Source: Sphagnum compactum (taxonomy: Eukaryota > Bryophyta > Sphagnopsida > Sphagnales). Taken from it: a DNA stretch of 64,000 nt. Positions 1 through 13,700 of this stretch are shown here, piece after piece (positions within the stretch are counted from its first letter, which is position 1; each line of letters starts with the position of its first letter). The translations under genes were made by a program, and so were the position numbers. The notes beneath the pieces were generated by a model that saw only the letters and a program-made list of their open reading frames with translations, ran no database searches and was not told the origin of the DNA. The DNA lies in assembly GCA_965153455.1 (NCBI GenBank), contig OZ234496.1, forward strand, positions 6,705,207-6,769,206, read 5' to 3'.

Positions 1-1146
1 GTTTTGGAGTTGGATGTCCTTGTAGATATGATGTTTAGTAAATTCTTGATGATATAGATTCTTATTTGCTTGTTTATTTGTTTGTTGTAGTGTTTCGAAA
101 ACAACTATGTGAAGAGTAAACTTTGAGTTGATGCACAACAACTAAATGAAGACATTAAGTTATTGATTTTGTTGCTACCAAATATCTTGAGGATGTGAAG
201 ATGGGGTGAGCAAACGAAAAGGGATGGGCACCAAATGGATACCAATATAGTGAATCAAAACTTTTCATGAACGCATATGTGTGAGTTCTAGTAGGTTCAC
301 TTCTAAACCAACCAAAAGATTGCCCAATTTTTGTTAATAGTATATGTCAAGGTCCAATCGACATCAACATGGTTGCAGACTATTTCAAAAAGATGGGTCA
401 TGATAGATGACAAGTTCAAGGTTTAGCATTAGTTACGGAAGCAAGTAAAGCAGTCATATCATTAGCTTCACTGATGGCCATGAAATTGCACTTTGATCAT
501 GACTATATGAAATTTCTGCATTCTGCATTTTGTTGCACAACAGAGAACTAAGCAACAGTAGATCAAATACATGATTTGCAAATGCAATTTGTCTTTTGTA
601 CTACATTTGTAGTGTGTTTGAATGTTGTTGCAATAGTACATGATGTTTGTCTATTGAGTTTGGAATCTTGCAAATGGATCGAGTGTTGCACATAATGTTT
701 TGTCTCTTGAGAATCCAACGATTACATCTTTGCATGTGATGCTTGTCTTTTTCATTTTTCATAGTAAGCTTATTTGCAAAAAAATAGATGATTTTTTTTG
801 CCCCCTTGGCAAGAAGAAGAAGAAAGAGAAGCAAATCAAGTAAGGTGAGCATCATTGAGGAAATTGCCATTTCCTTTGGACGGATTGTAGTCTTTGATTC
901 GATTCAAGTTTAGTGGAAAACTCACAAAATTAGGGTGGTGGAAGGTGAAGAGCTTAATTTTAGGGTTAGGAAAACCTAAGGTGCTAGAACATGTAGGCTT
1001 GGAATGTCAATGATGGTTGTATCAAGTCTGAAGGACATGACAACCTTGATTAGAGAGTGGTAGCAAGGTTTATGGGCATGGCGGTAGGAAACATCCATAA
1101 GGACAGATTGATCATTTCTTTAGCATAGTGAGTCTGAATGCTTTCT
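1..1146. other. Gene-free stretch, possible old coding remnant
   Basis: No gene is recognised. Between about 340 and 550 the plus strand reads as a fairly protein-like frame (NSICQGPIDINMVADYFKKM, then a TGA, then about 40 more codons to a TAA), which may be a decayed exon of unknown family. The rest is AT-rich sequence with only short chance frames. The stretch ends at the TAC target duplication of the CACTA element that follows. Confidence 0.3.
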
Positions 1147-1149
1147 TAC
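1147..1149. repeat. Target site duplication TAC (left, element A)
   Basis: TAC directly precedes CACTA at the left end and is repeated at 4,246-4,248 after the right end. Confidence 0.85.
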
Positions 1150-1453
1150 CACTACTATAAAATGCGTCCTAGTTCAACTGGGTTTCACTAAATTTTGAAT
1201 GAATTTGGACATTTTTTTACTTTTTTACCTAGTGAAATTGTTTAACCCCTTAGTGAATGAGGACCAATTACTATGGACAATGAATTGTTTCATTAATACC
1301 TAGTGAAACAAGGTTACTCTCAAGTGAAATACAAATTTACCAAACCATTCACTTGCTAATTAATTAACTAACCAGCATGAAAATCAATTAAAATTTAATT
1401 ATTTTATATATAATATTATTGATAATTTCATGATTTTAAACCTATGATTTATT

Positions 1454-1499
1454 GACACGTGTCACTACGTAGGCTAGGTTTTTAACCTAGCCTACGTAG
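1454..1499. repeat. CACGTG box and perfect palindrome in element A
   Basis: GACACGTGTC (1,454-1,463) is a perfect palindrome with a G-box core (CACGTG). Straight after it, 1,465-1,499 forms a perfect hairpin: 16-base arms beginning CTACGTAGGCTAGG, with a TTT loop. The same combination of CACGTG boxes and CCTA/TAGG palindromes recurs near one end of elements B and C. Confidence 0.8.
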
Positions 1500-1593
1500 G
1501 TAGGTAAGGCACGTAATCAACCTAGGCACCTATTTAAAAAATTCGATAGGAGAATATTCAATCAACATACCATTGTTGATCACACACAACACC

Positions 1594-1660
1594 ACTCACG
1601 AGGTTTGATCCCTTGACCTTTGGAGTGGTAATAAACATCCTTAACATCAAACCACCTCAC
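1594..1660 (-). repeat. tRNA-like (SINE-head-like) segment in element A
   Basis: Read on the minus strand it resembles a degenerate tRNA gene. It has an A-box-like TGGTTTGATGTTAAGG and a B-box-like GGGATCAAACCT about 35 bases further on. It aligns along its length with 54,153-54,222 in element C, in the same relative orientation to the CACGTG module. It is not an intact tRNA gene because I cannot fold a full cloverleaf. It may be a tRNA-derived SINE head inherited by this CACTA family. Confidence 0.45.
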
Positions 1661-1969
1661 TTGTTGTGAAAATATGTTACATTACATTCTATTTATCAAA
1701 TACTTCATTTTAAACATTACAAAAACATAAACATTGAAAATTCATATCTTATTGAGATTTTGTTCAAATGAAATGATTTGAGTTTACTTTTAAAAAAATT
1801 TCAATGATGTACATAATTACATTTATTCCTTTTGAAAGTTTAAAATCATTTGAACAAAAAAAAAATTGAATATCATTATTCAATAACATTTCAATGACCA
1901 TTCTTTTGAAAAAAATAAAATTCAATAAATGGATTTGTTTTGTTAATATAATAATACTACCTATGCTAA

Positions 1970-3730
1970 ACTATTTTCAATTATTATATGACTATTTTTC
2001 ATTAATTTAAATTATTTCACCCTACATTATCTACGGCTATTTATGGTTATTCTCAATTTTTTTTGTTATTTTTTGCTATTTCACCCTAAGCTACTTTTGG
2101 TTATTCTAAATTATTTTTGGTTATTTTAACTTATTTCATTTTAGGCTATTTTCAGCTATTGTAAGTTTTTTTTGGCTATTCTATGTTATTTTTGGCTATT
2201 GTAAATTATTTCAGTTTAGACTATTTGTAGCTATTATAAGTTATTTTTGGCTATTGAAGGTTATTTTACCTTATGTTATTATTGGCAATTCTAGGTTATT
2301 ATAGGCTATTTCACTTTAAATTACTTTTGTCTATTATAAATTATTTCACCCTAGATTATTTTTGGCAATCCTAAGCAGTTCTAATATATGGCTATTAGTT
2401 GTTCTTTTATTAGGGCTATTGATGATTATTAATGGCTATTGGTACCTATTCTATTGGTGGCTATTAATGCCTATTAGTGGTTATTTTATTAATAGTTATT
2501 GGTGGTTATTTTATTAATGGCCATTAATAGTTATTCTATTGGTGACTATTGGTGGTTATTGGTGGTTATTTTATTAGTGCCTATTCTATTAGTGGCTATT
2601 AAGGCCTATTAGTGGTTATTTTATTAATAGTTATTGGTGGCTATTCTATTAATGGCCATTAGTAGTTATTCTATTGGGGGCTATTGGTGGTTATTTTATT
2701 GGTGCCTATTCTATTGGTGCCTATTCTATTGGTGCCTATTCTATTGGTGGCTATTGATACGTATTCTATGAATGGTTATTGGTGGCTATTCTATTAATGG
2801 TTATTGGTGGCTATTCTATTAATGGCTATTGGTGGCTATTCTATTAATGGTTATTGGTGGCTATTCTATTAATGGCTATTGGTGGCTATTCTATTAATGG
2901 TTATTGTGGTTATTCTATTAATGGTTATTGTGGTTATTCTATTAATGGTTATTGGTAGCTATTCTATAAATGGCTATTAATGTATTATATTAGTGGTTAT
3001 TGGTGGCTATTCTATTAATGGTTATTGATGGCTATTTTATTGATAGCTATTGGTTGTTATTCTATTAATGACTATTGGTGGTTATTCTATTAATGGTTAT
3101 TAGTGCTTATTTTATTAATGGTTATTAATGGATATTCTATTAATGGTTATTGGTGGATATTTTATTAATGGTTATTAGTGGTTATTCTATTATTGGTTAT
3201 TGATGGATATTCTATTGGTGGATATTGATGTTTATTAATAGCTATTATATTAGTGGCTATTGGTGGCTATTCTATTGGTTGATATTGGTGCTTATTAATT
3301 GGTATTATATTAGTGGTTATTGGTGGCTATTATATTAATGACTATTGGTGGATATTTTGTTATTGGATATTGGTGGTTATTAATGGTTATTATATTAGTG
3401 GCTATTGGTGACTATTTTATTAATGGTTATTAGTGGTTATTCCGTTGTAAGCCATTGGTGGTTATTGATGGCTATTTTATTAATGGTTATTAATGGTCAT
3501 TGTATTATAAATTATTATCTATTATTGTATGTTATATTACAACTATTGGTGATTATTGTCTTATAAATTATTGTTGGATATTCTATGTTATAATATCATA
3601 GGCTATTAGTAATTATTATATTGTAGGGTATTTAAAATTACTTTTCAAAGGTTATTATTTTTTATTCTAAGTTATTTTTACTTTAAGTCATTATATTTTA
3701 TTGTAGATTATTTTAAGTTATTATACTTAG
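1970..3730. repeat. Minisatellite, about 25-bp unit (CTATT-rich)
   Basis: From about 2,400 to 3,530 the sequence is a tandem array of units like GGTGGCTATTCTATTAATGG plus TTATT, about 25 bp each. Alternate halves vary between TTATTGGTGGCTATT and TTATTAATGG. Diverged outer copies (GGCTATTNTAAGTTATTT) extend it to about 1,970-3,730. The array fills most of CACTA element A and contains frequent TAA/TGA stops, so it is not coding. Confidence 0.85.
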
Positions 3731-4248
3731 GATAAAATAATTTATAATAACATAAAGCAGAATGACCTTGAATAACTTAAAGTATAACTTAAAATAACAT
3801 ATAATAATTAAAAATAAAATAACCTAAGGTATAGCCTGAAGTTAGTTGAATAATTTAATTTAGAATAATTTAAAAGCTTATAATAAACTAGTTAAGATAC
3901 CTTAAGGTAAAATAACATATAATAGTTTAGGGTACAATAATTTATAATAACCTATAATAACATAAAATATAAGTTAGAATAACTAAAGTAGTTAAAAATA
4001 ATATAAGGTATATCATAAAGTAGCATAGATAGAATATTTTTAAAAACATAGAAATAAACCTATTTACTATAGTAAATTATAATAGTGAATTATGTCAATT
4101 AGTAATGAAACATGATGTCTACATAGTGATATTATAGTGAAATAACTTTCACTAGGGTGAAATTAGTCAAATGTAACGAAGTTATTACTTTTAAGGTCTC
4201 ATAGTGATTTAGGCTAGTAAATTGCACCCCACTTTTGTATTAGTGTAC

Positions 4249-7200
4249 TCAAGGAGCTTTAGGAAATGGTGGCACTGTTGGAGGCTATTTGTCATGAGAT
4301 GCAACATGGCTTGTCTATTATTAATCTAGAACCCATGACACACTAGATGATTGATTCCACATAGCAAGTTCTCAATGTTATTGAAATAAAAAATTAGGTG
4401 ATTGTTCTTTTGCTTGATTTAAAATCATGGGTTTGTAGGTTGTTATGAAAATGCAGGAACTGGAGAGGGCTTTTGAAATGTCAGTATTGGCACCTAGAAT
4501 ATGCACTACACAACTTTTTTTGCCAGGAATTGTAGTAATTCAATTAGGTCTAGCTGCATCACTTCAAGTGTCAAACCCACAAATGTTAAGAAGGTGTTAA
4601 AAAAAGAACCTCTCCCCAAGAAGTTTTGTGTTACCAATATCAACAGTTGATGCTACTAGTCTTCTACCTTCTAAAGTAACTACACAATTTTGGCCTTTTG
4701 AAACAAAAAATAATAATCAAATTAATAGCTAGCATGACCCTAATTAGTAGCTGCACATTGCAGTTTGACCTTTTGAACTTTCTAATATGGTGCACTTGTA
4801 GATGTGCGTTTGAGATCTTGGGATTTTTCATATAGTAGTGCATTGCTAGCCAATGCAACTTTCTTTTTTGGGGATGCCAACTAACCATTGAATGTTGTGT
4901 GCAAACTGATGTGTAACAAAAACATTCAAAACCACAGATTCATCTAAATAATGCAACAACCTTTGGAATATCTAATGCATACATATCTAGCACACTAAGT
5001 CTAAGCATGGCCAACCATATTCATAAACAACAACACAAACAATACCTTCCATATTTCATTACAAAAACTCTTGTTCCATTGTTTTATGAAGTTGGTGATA
5101 ACACCATTACAAATGTTAAGTTGCATTTCTAAATACTAAGCCACAATGTATAGGAGGCTGTAGGGTTGGCAATTATAATTGAAGTGAAATCACGTCAACT
5201 AGAGATTTACCATGAGCTTGTTGATATGGTGGTTGGTGGTGATGATGAATAGGTCAACAATGTAGCAATTCAAAAGTTTTCGCATGTTTATGAAGATGTT
5301 CAAGAAACTTGTATTTTGTGCCATTTGTTGTTGGAGTCTTTTGAAAAGTTTCAAAAAAATTTGTGCCAAAATGGAGTGAAGAAAAACTTTGGTTCAAAAT
5401 GCTTGCTTCCGCATCACTCCTGCACAGTTAGAAAAATATCCTCTAGGTTTTTGTGCTAGGGTTGAGCCATCCATCTTTTAGGTGATGGATGGTTCAACCT
5501 TAGTCTTGGAGTTTAGAACGTTCTTTACACATTGTAGATTATTGTGATACCATTTGGCAAGTTTTGATGATGGTCTAGTTTGATTGATTTTATGTGCATT
5601 TTGGTTATATACCAGTTACAAGTCTCCCTTTAGTACCAGTTTTTTCTTTATGTGTCTTTCTTTCAAGGCTTTTAGGGCTCAAAGTTCAAACAAGTTTTTG
5701 TAGTTAGTGCACAACTTGAATTTTTTTATCCTTCTCCCTTTTATTCCTCCTTGCAACATCATGTGAATTCTATAAGCTATTTTCATAGTTATTTAGTTTC
5801 TATTTTAGATTCAAGTTTGCTTTGGTGCAGTTTTTTGAACATCTTATTAACAAGAATGCTACCTGACTTTAATTGTATGATTTTCTAAATATTTATTGTA
5901 GTGAAATTTGTTCATGGTTGTAATTTGAATTGATTTTGAATAGATTAGCAAGTGGTCTTTTTCAATCTCCTCTATTCCTTCATGCAAATTGGGAAGGCTT
6001 TGAACATTGGTTACTTGTTGTTGATTTTGAGGGAAAACACTCAAAGGGAGATACTGCACGCTGGTGGTTGGAAGGATTGCGTTTTATAGCTACAAGGCAT
6101 GTTGCAGTATTAGTATTTGGCAACAGGTCAAGGAACTCGTCTTGGTCCAAATGCCCTAACTGTCAAAGGCATTTTGGAGCTAGACATCCCATCAAGGCCA
6201 AGGTCATTCTTTGAACTTCAAGTTGAATGATTGCTTCTTGTCCAACAACTTGCTGCCCTTGTATGTGTCTGAATCTCATAACTATGCAATGCTTCCATTT
6301 TAGTTTTGTGGTGGAAGTCTTAGATTCTGATTTGAATAAATGGAAACAATGATATGCAAGTGATGGGCACCAAAAGTGAAGTTGTAGATTATATGGATTG
6401 TAATGACCAGCGATGCCACTGATTTACCCACACGCATTTTTTTTGAAAAATAATAAAGAAATGAGTGCCTACACATAAAATTAATGTACAACACATGTTG
6501 AAATTTGGTAATGTATTTGTAGGGTGCTTTATTTAGCACAATTTTTCTTCAATAGAAGGTAGGTGACATAGTTAGTTCCATGGCGATTAGCTCAATTAAT
6601 AGATATATTGTTAGGAAGTAGTTACCAAAAATAGCCCTTATCTATGTATTAACAATTGTTAATATTTATTTATTTTCCTACCTATATACTATATATGAGA
6701 CCTATTTTTTAAGGAATTGTTTACCAAGGTGAAACCATATATTAACTTAGTTGAAGTTCATTCACAATTGAGTAATCATAGGCTTTTAGTGGATGGTGCC
6801 TTGGTGGGTTATGGAATTCAAATCAAAATCCATTTCTGTAGGAGATAATAAAATCTCAAAAAATGTAGATTAAAGTTAGATAATTTGATTATTTATTTGA
6901 TTTAAAAATCACTAAAATTTTCATAATCAAAATATGCAATTTATATATTTTGACATCAAATTATTTTACTTGGAATTCGAATTATAGAACTTTTTGAAAT
7001 GAAATGAGAAGTGAATGGTATTCCAACTAATCAAAATTTAAAATACCTATTTAGGGTTTCTTTACTCCTTTTGAATAGGGGATGGGATATTTTTTCAACT
7101 TATAAATTGTGGCCTAAGTTTTGAAAAATCACTCAAAACATTTCACAATTTTTCAAATTAAAAAAATCTAAAAATTAAATTATGGTTCATTTGTTAAACA

Positions 7201-9900
7201 TTTGGGAATATTAGTATCCTTTATTTGTATAAATGTGTTTATATTGTGTTAAAATAATCATGTGTGTGGTAAACATGAAGTTCCTCGGGAATGTTTTTAA
7301 AGAACAAATCTTTAGGTATATTCATGAGATTCAAAACACATACACCATCAAACGCGCATGGTAAATATTTGACATTTGCACCATTGTGATCCCATGCTAT
7401 GAACCTTTGTTCACCATCCACAACATGCTCATTGTTGATGTAGAAGGTCATAGGGATATCTTTGTATAATAAGTCATTTGATAATTGAGCAATATCCACA
7501 TGATATTCTCCTTCCTCACCCAACAAATATGACATTTGTTCCTTCATAATTCCATGTAGTCACAATGGTGTGGTCATTTTAGATCTCACTATCATTAAAA
7601 GCCATGTTTGAATTGCCTTGTTCGTTTCTTTCGCTTTTATTTTGGTTCGTTGACATGATTTTTTATGCGTGAAAAAAAAAAACTATAATGGCAAATACTT
7701 TTGGAATTACAAGGACAACCCAAATTGTTTGAGGGAGTGAGGACTTTTTTCCAAGTGCATTGCATCGATTGCCACCCATAATTTAAATTGTACACATCAA
7801 AGAAAAAATTCTCAAATTCCATTTTCAATATATATTTGCATATACAAATTGTACTTAAATACTAAAGCCCCAAGAGGATGACTTGTAAGTATGAGCATTG
7901 AGTAATAATGTTATATATTGAAAATGAGTTTTAATTTAATTCAAGGCTACATAAAAGAGTTTGGAGATTTTTATCAAAATGAATCATCTACTAACAAAAA
8001 AATTTGTAGATTTATATATTGAAAAATTAATACATAATTCTTATCCAATTTAATGGAACACATTTTATTAAATTTTCATTGTTGAATGACATATTTTTAA
8101 AAGTGTAAATTTAAATATTTGGAATAAAGACTATTATTATCAGATTTTGAAGGATTGAAACATTTTAATAATAACTACATCATAACTTTCTTTAATCATA
8201 TTTTTGTGATCTAATAGTTTAGCCCTTATTGTTAAAATGTTTAAGTATCCTATCTTTAAGGTTCATAGGCAAAATTGGCATTTACATGTGGTTTGGGGTC
8301 AACCATAATTTTTAGTCCACCCAGCAATATCACATGCAAGAAATACTGTGCACACTAAACAATGAAACAAATGTAGGAACATCACGCCATTGAATGGCCC
8401 AATATTATTGGGTTAGGTTCAACAAGCTTTTTTGCCTTGGAGGCAAACTTTTATACTTCGGGATGACCACAGGTCTGAGGCCATTTCATTGGTAGAAACC
8501 ACAATCTGTAGCCTTTGGCTCATAGAACTACAATTCAGTACACAATCCTTCTACCAAAGTTGAGAAAATATGTTCTTCATCCATCATATTCCATGGTGGA
8601 TGGTTCTAATCTTTGACAAATATGTGTCTTCATGTCCTTCCAATGATTCTATTGATCCGTTACTCTAAGCTCTCAATGAAAACACAAACTTGACCCACTT
8701 GAGAATCATACCAAATACACATTCAACTCAAGTTGATACATTAAAAGCCCGTGATGAAAAATCATTGTTATTATGCCTCCCTAATTCAATCTTGTAAAAA
8801 TGACACAAGACTGCCAACCTCAATAAATTGAACCAGATTGAAGACTAGACACAATGCATGGGAAGATTGCCATATTCAAGCAAACACGGCGTTTAGAAAC
8901 ATGGCATCACACTATTGTAAGATTTCCCTTACTTTTGTCACCAACACTTATTGAGAAACTACTTTCTTGCTATCATTCTCATTAATGAAATGGTAATGAT
9001 CAAGATAGAATCAGTTTGAGATGGAACAAGGTACTCTACAAACATCAATAATTACTCCTTGCTGGTGGGGTAGGGGGAGTTTCCTATACCATTGCAATCA
9101 CAATACATTGCAGACACATTAGCTAACGAACCAATGTACAAGGAAAAATGAGAAATGTACTTGATGAGTGGTCACTAAGGTAGTAAAGTTGGCATACAAC
9201 AGGTTGTGCCCTTGAATCACCCTAAAAGTACAAGGAGGAATCTAGGGCATTGTTCTGGATGCATAAGCCTATGCAAAGTAAAGATGTGCCCATATGTGTT
9301 TACACAACAATGTGCATTTGATCTTAATGATCTACATTAGGATTTCTGCTACTTTTTACAGTGAAGATTAGACATCACAATGGACTCATCACTTATTTAA
9401 GGACCTGATGTGCATTAAGGACTAAACTACAAGAGAAACATCTTGCCTAAAGCCCAGAAACACAAACCCCACACACAAATGTAGTAACCTCAAATCTAAA
9501 CATGCCTACATAGAAAGGTTTAATGATCATTCCTAAGAGTAACTTTTGTTTTTCGTTGTGGCCCTTAATAAGTAGGAAAGAGATGCACCTAGAAATACAT
9601 GTACTGAAAATGGCAGGAAAACAACATCTAGCTAGGTGAAAATCTTTTAAGGTGCACCACACAAAATGAAAAGGACCTAATCCTTATTGCAATTTTTTTT
9701 TATTTTATATTTTGATCCACATAAAAAATAATGAATCAAAAGTTGTCAAAATTTTTAGAAGAACTATATTTTAAACCATTATAATTCTAAACTCAATCAT
9801 AATCATCCATAAATGTGTCTTTACATAATAAAAAATTGACGAGATTAAAAAATAGAAAAGGGTGACACTGTGATAAGATTTTGGTACACCTTAAAAAATG
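4249..9900. other. Gene-poor intergenic stretch
   Basis: No recognisable gene. Two open frames are the longest: 5,930-6,214 plus (94 codons) and 7,239-7,547 minus (102 codons). Neither has a motif or family that I recognise. The minus frame has reasonably protein-like composition (HVVDGEQRFIAWDHNGA) and could be a transposon-derived exon remnant. Otherwise AT-rich sequence with no RNA genes or clear repeats. Confidence 0.5.
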
Positions 9901-10205
9901 GACCCAACCATGGATACAAAGTTGCAAGCATCCCTAGTGCCATAAGCCATGCTTTAGAGCATTCACAAAACTTGTTCCACACACAAAGATTCCACAATCC
10001 ACTACACCCAACCATGGATAGAAAACGTTACTAGTGACAATCAATCTTTCATAATGCACAAAAGGAACAAGGAGTGAACCAAATCTCAAAACAAAAAAAG
10101 TGTAACCAACATGACCAATGACCTAATCCACCTTCCAAACCACCAACACAACATGAACGAGAAACCCTATCGATCTAGGGCGAGAAAGAGAGCAAGATCC
10201 AATAC

Positions 10206-10313
10206 CAAGTTTCTGAGGCTCCCCCTCTTGATAGGTCTGAAGCTTGTAGTAAACTTGCTCCCAACTCAGAGCCTTGGACTTATGAGGCTCCTTGAGGCAG
10301 TTCCTCACCATGG
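10206..10313 (-). pseudogene. Possible exon remnant, unknown protein
   Basis: On the minus strand an acceptor TTTGCAG (10,320-10,314) opens a 108-nt, 36-codon open stretch (VRNCLKEPHKSKALSWEQVY is its centre). It closes at a possible donor, CTTG|GTATT. The length is a multiple of three and the composition is protein-like and more GC-rich than the surroundings. I do not recognise the family. A second candidate exon lies upstream on the same strand, starting near 10,793. No complete gene can be assembled, so these may be exons of a decayed or captured gene. Confidence 0.25.
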
Positions 10314-10659
10314 CTGCAAAGGTGTTAGCATACGAGATGTATGTCATTCCCATATTCTCCAGTACGGAGTCGCAACATCAAACAAAACGATCCAAAACCT
10401 GCACACTGAAACACCCAATGAAAGTGTTTTCAACAGCAGAAGATTTTATAAGCAAGAAACAAAAAAAAATGAATATTTATCCACTTGAGGAAATCACAAC
10501 CATTTGAATTTGTATAGAACTCCTTATTGCTTGTCAAATTTGTTGTCAATCTGGTTACCACCTCTTTGCATAAAGAGAAAAGAAGTATGTTTAATTTAGG
10601 ATTTAGGGTTTGGGTGTGACCCACATCAAGCATCCCAAGCATGTGAGCACATTTGAGCA

Positions 10660-10793
10660 CATGAGGACCGATGAGAGCATCCATATGCTCTCTCTCTTAG
10701 TAGCATACACTGATCTAGACTATGTTCTAAACAATACACTAGGAAGTTAGAATATCCGGACACATACTCTGCATCTTTATAGATCTGAATCAC
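10660..10793 (-). pseudogene. Possible exon remnant, same strand as the preceding one
   Basis: After an acceptor-like ATTGCAG (10,799-10,794, minus) the sequence is open for about 45 codons (IQIYKDAEYVSGYSNFLVYC is near the start) before a stop. It is not a family I recognise. It is listed only because the acceptor, strand and composition agree with the candidate exon at 10,206-10,313. Confidence 0.2.
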
Positions 10794-10799
10794 CTGCAA

Positions 10800-13700
10800 T
10801 AATTTTCAACAATAAGAGCATGAAAGAAAAAAACACATTTAAGATCTGTGAAAAGAAGTGACACTTTTGTTGGGGAATCATTATTATGTTCCTCGTGTCA
10901 GAAAACAGCAAGCACCAAATTTCAACTCATCCCAATACACACAATGTTGCTTAGGTCTATGCTAAGCACATTGTGTTAGGAAATCAACAAATCTTGGAAC
11001 AACAGCCACAAAAATAGAACAAGAGTTGCCTATTTGGCTGTTGTTCTGTTAGAGTGTGAATGTGAAGTAATGCCCTGAATAGGAGCTACATCACAGTTCA
11101 ACTGTGGCTTGAACTCTCTTATTCTAAGAAATCAATGCAGATGTAAACCTTAAAGTCCCACCACATCTGAAAGACCTAACTATCAGCTTTTGTGTAAGGA
11201 ACACAAATCATCACATTTTCCCAAAATTGGTTCAAAAAGCTTAACTGGGCATCATCACCATGTATAAAGGCAAAGAATGGTGACATCACTGAAGAGTGAT
11301 GCATAGAAGAGGGAGGCATGAAATGTAGAGGTTGTAGAAGACAGTGTCAATGACTTCCACAATTGTGATCTAACTAATTGTTCAACACTAAAGCTTGCTA
11401 GAAAATTCCAAACAAGATATGAATAATGAAGGGGCCACAACAGTATGATTGTTCTCATTGAAGAGTTTCAAGGTATATTTAACACCATCACATGCCACCC
11501 CAACTACTTAAAACTGTCTCTTGTGAACCATGAACCTCAAGACTACAGCAAATTGATTGGAAGAAAAACCAGAAAACCAAAAACAATAGAAACTCTAGGA
11601 TCACCGAGTGTTGTTCAAAGAGATTATGAAAAATGCCTCAATGGTAGTGACAAAACTGGATGATCAGCACAAGGCTCTCACCATCTAATGAACTAATGAT
11701 CTTGTCATTGGCACTTACTCTCTCAATTATCTCAGGACACATGCAATGTGCATTTCACAAAGCAGACAAAGGCCTCAGAAGAAACCAGGTTTGGCAACAT
11801 CACAAACGAGTCAGCCATTGTCAGGTGTTTCAAACATCAACGGCCAACAGTTTTGGTAAAAACTAGATGAACAACACCCAAGATTTGTGTCCAGAAAAGC
11901 AATCTCAAAATGGCACAAAATTATATACCATAAAATATGTCTGGTGAACATTCAATGGTGCTTTGCGAACAAGCACACAACTAAAAATCTGCCACCTCAC
12001 CGAAATGGGTGAAATTGATTTTAGCACCTAGAAATGGCATCTCTACAATAGCCATCCGAGGACAGCTGTAGCAAGCAAACCAAAGGTACATAGACAACAT
12101 TCATACTCTCAGCTTGTCCTAAAGCCACACTCCAATCTAAGACATAGGAAAACCAGAAAAACAAGCCCCTACTTCGCCAAAATCAAAAGGAAAAAAAAAT
12201 GTTGTTGGTGAAATAGAGGATCTCTGGGTCTCAAACCTAGAAGATCACACCCAGATTCAACTCACAAACAGCCACAGCTAATCGCTAGAAATTTGAAAAC
12301 CTACTAAAAATCCAAAGACTCTGCTGAAAAAAAAATCAAAACTACTACCAGATACAAAGAACTCAAATGCATCACTGCAGCACGAAAACCTCAGAATCCC
12401 TGCTGTGAGTCACCAAGAACTCAGAAGGCACTTTACACTCGAGACATGTAGGGCAACTTTTTGAGGAGGAAAACCTACTGTAGATGGACTAACTATATTG
12501 GTGACATCTACTCACACTTACTACTTCCAAGGTGGACATGACCACCAGCCACCACTTAGCTTGAAACTCAAAAGAAAACCAACAACACAGGGGAAGGGAA
12601 TGAATGTTCACAAGATAATTTTTTTAACCACAAAAGGGAGGAGTAGAACTACACACATGGTCACTGAGCCTTCCTACTGTGATCATCTAAATCTCTCTTG
12701 CAAGTCAAGTCTCTGGGGTTTTCACACATACATTGGAAGACTGCAGAATCCAGTAAACCCTCATTGTAGCTAGGTTACCCTCTTAAGAGCAACATGTAGA
12801 ATGAACTCAGAGACCAAAGTTGCAAGATAGTAAGTCCATCCACCAGGCTCCATCTCCATTTCTCAGTCCAGCTCTATGTGGCTTGATGCTCAAGAAGATA
12901 CTTAAAACAAAACAGAGAGGAAAAAAATATTCACAAAAGAAGCAACAACAACAAAGACAACAACATACACATATACATACCTTCTTGAACCTCTTCTCCT
13001 ACAGTGCACTCCCCAAAGACTTGAGAGAATTTCCACTCAAGAGCCGGCTGTGGCTGCCGTCCTCCTCATCCTCCTACTCCAACTTGCTGACTCCCAGTTG
13101 CCAGTGAAGAAGAAGAAACAAAGCAACATCGAAGAAAGGCAGTGGGAGGCAAACCGCCTGAACTGTCAAACAAAATCTACCTCGAACAGCACATTATAGC
13201 TGAAATATGAAATATGAAAGACAATTAAATGTCGAAATGTCTAGGATGACCATATGAAAAGACCCCATATACCAGTTCCTCAAAGTTCTTGTCACTGGAA
13301 TTTCAAATGGCCTAAGCTAGCTTGCCTAAGAAAAACCTTTCAAACCTTACAACCTACACAAGGTGACTAAATAGAATCCCATATGGCCAACTGAATTTAA
13401 AGGATTGCACCTTATCCATAGAATAAGGTCATCCTCATGAGGATGCCACCTTACACCTAAGGTTCCACATGTTGGGGACCCCCCTATGCCATATGGTTTT
13501 CTATCCTTTTACACCAAATAAGGCTCTTGAGACTTGCACCATGCAAATTTCAAAACTTGATGCATAGATCAACAAAAGACTTGTATAATGACATAGCAAT
13601 TTTTTTAAGCTATAGAGCATGGCACATTATGTGGTGCAATAGGGCCAACATTGCAAGGCTAGCACCTTAAGTCACAATAGGGCCAACATTACAAGAATGG

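Larger units (their letters stand above)
1150..4245. mobile_element. CACTA (En/Spm-type) non-autonomous element A
   Basis: The left end reads CACTACTATAAAATGCG and the reverse complement of the right end reads CACTAATACAAAAGTGGGG, so the ends are imperfect inverted repeats beginning with CACTA. The 3 bases on each side are identical (TAC at 1,147-1,149 and 4,246-4,248). CACTA ends with a 3-bp target duplication define this superfamily. Subterminal short repeats of the type CTAGTGAAAT and TTCACTA occur at both ends. The 3,096-bp interior has no transposase frame. It holds a tRNA-like segment, a perfect palindrome and a long minisatellite, so the element must depend on a transposase supplied elsewhere. 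Confidence 0.88.

Noticed and set aside
1594-1660. A functional tRNA gene
   Set aside because: The A-box and B-box-like segments are degenerate and no convincing cloverleaf or anticodon stem could be drawn; kept only as tRNA-like.
5930-6214. 94-codon plus-strand frame as a gene
   Set aside because: No recognisable motif, splice context or neighbouring exons; consistent with a chance frame or a very old remnant.
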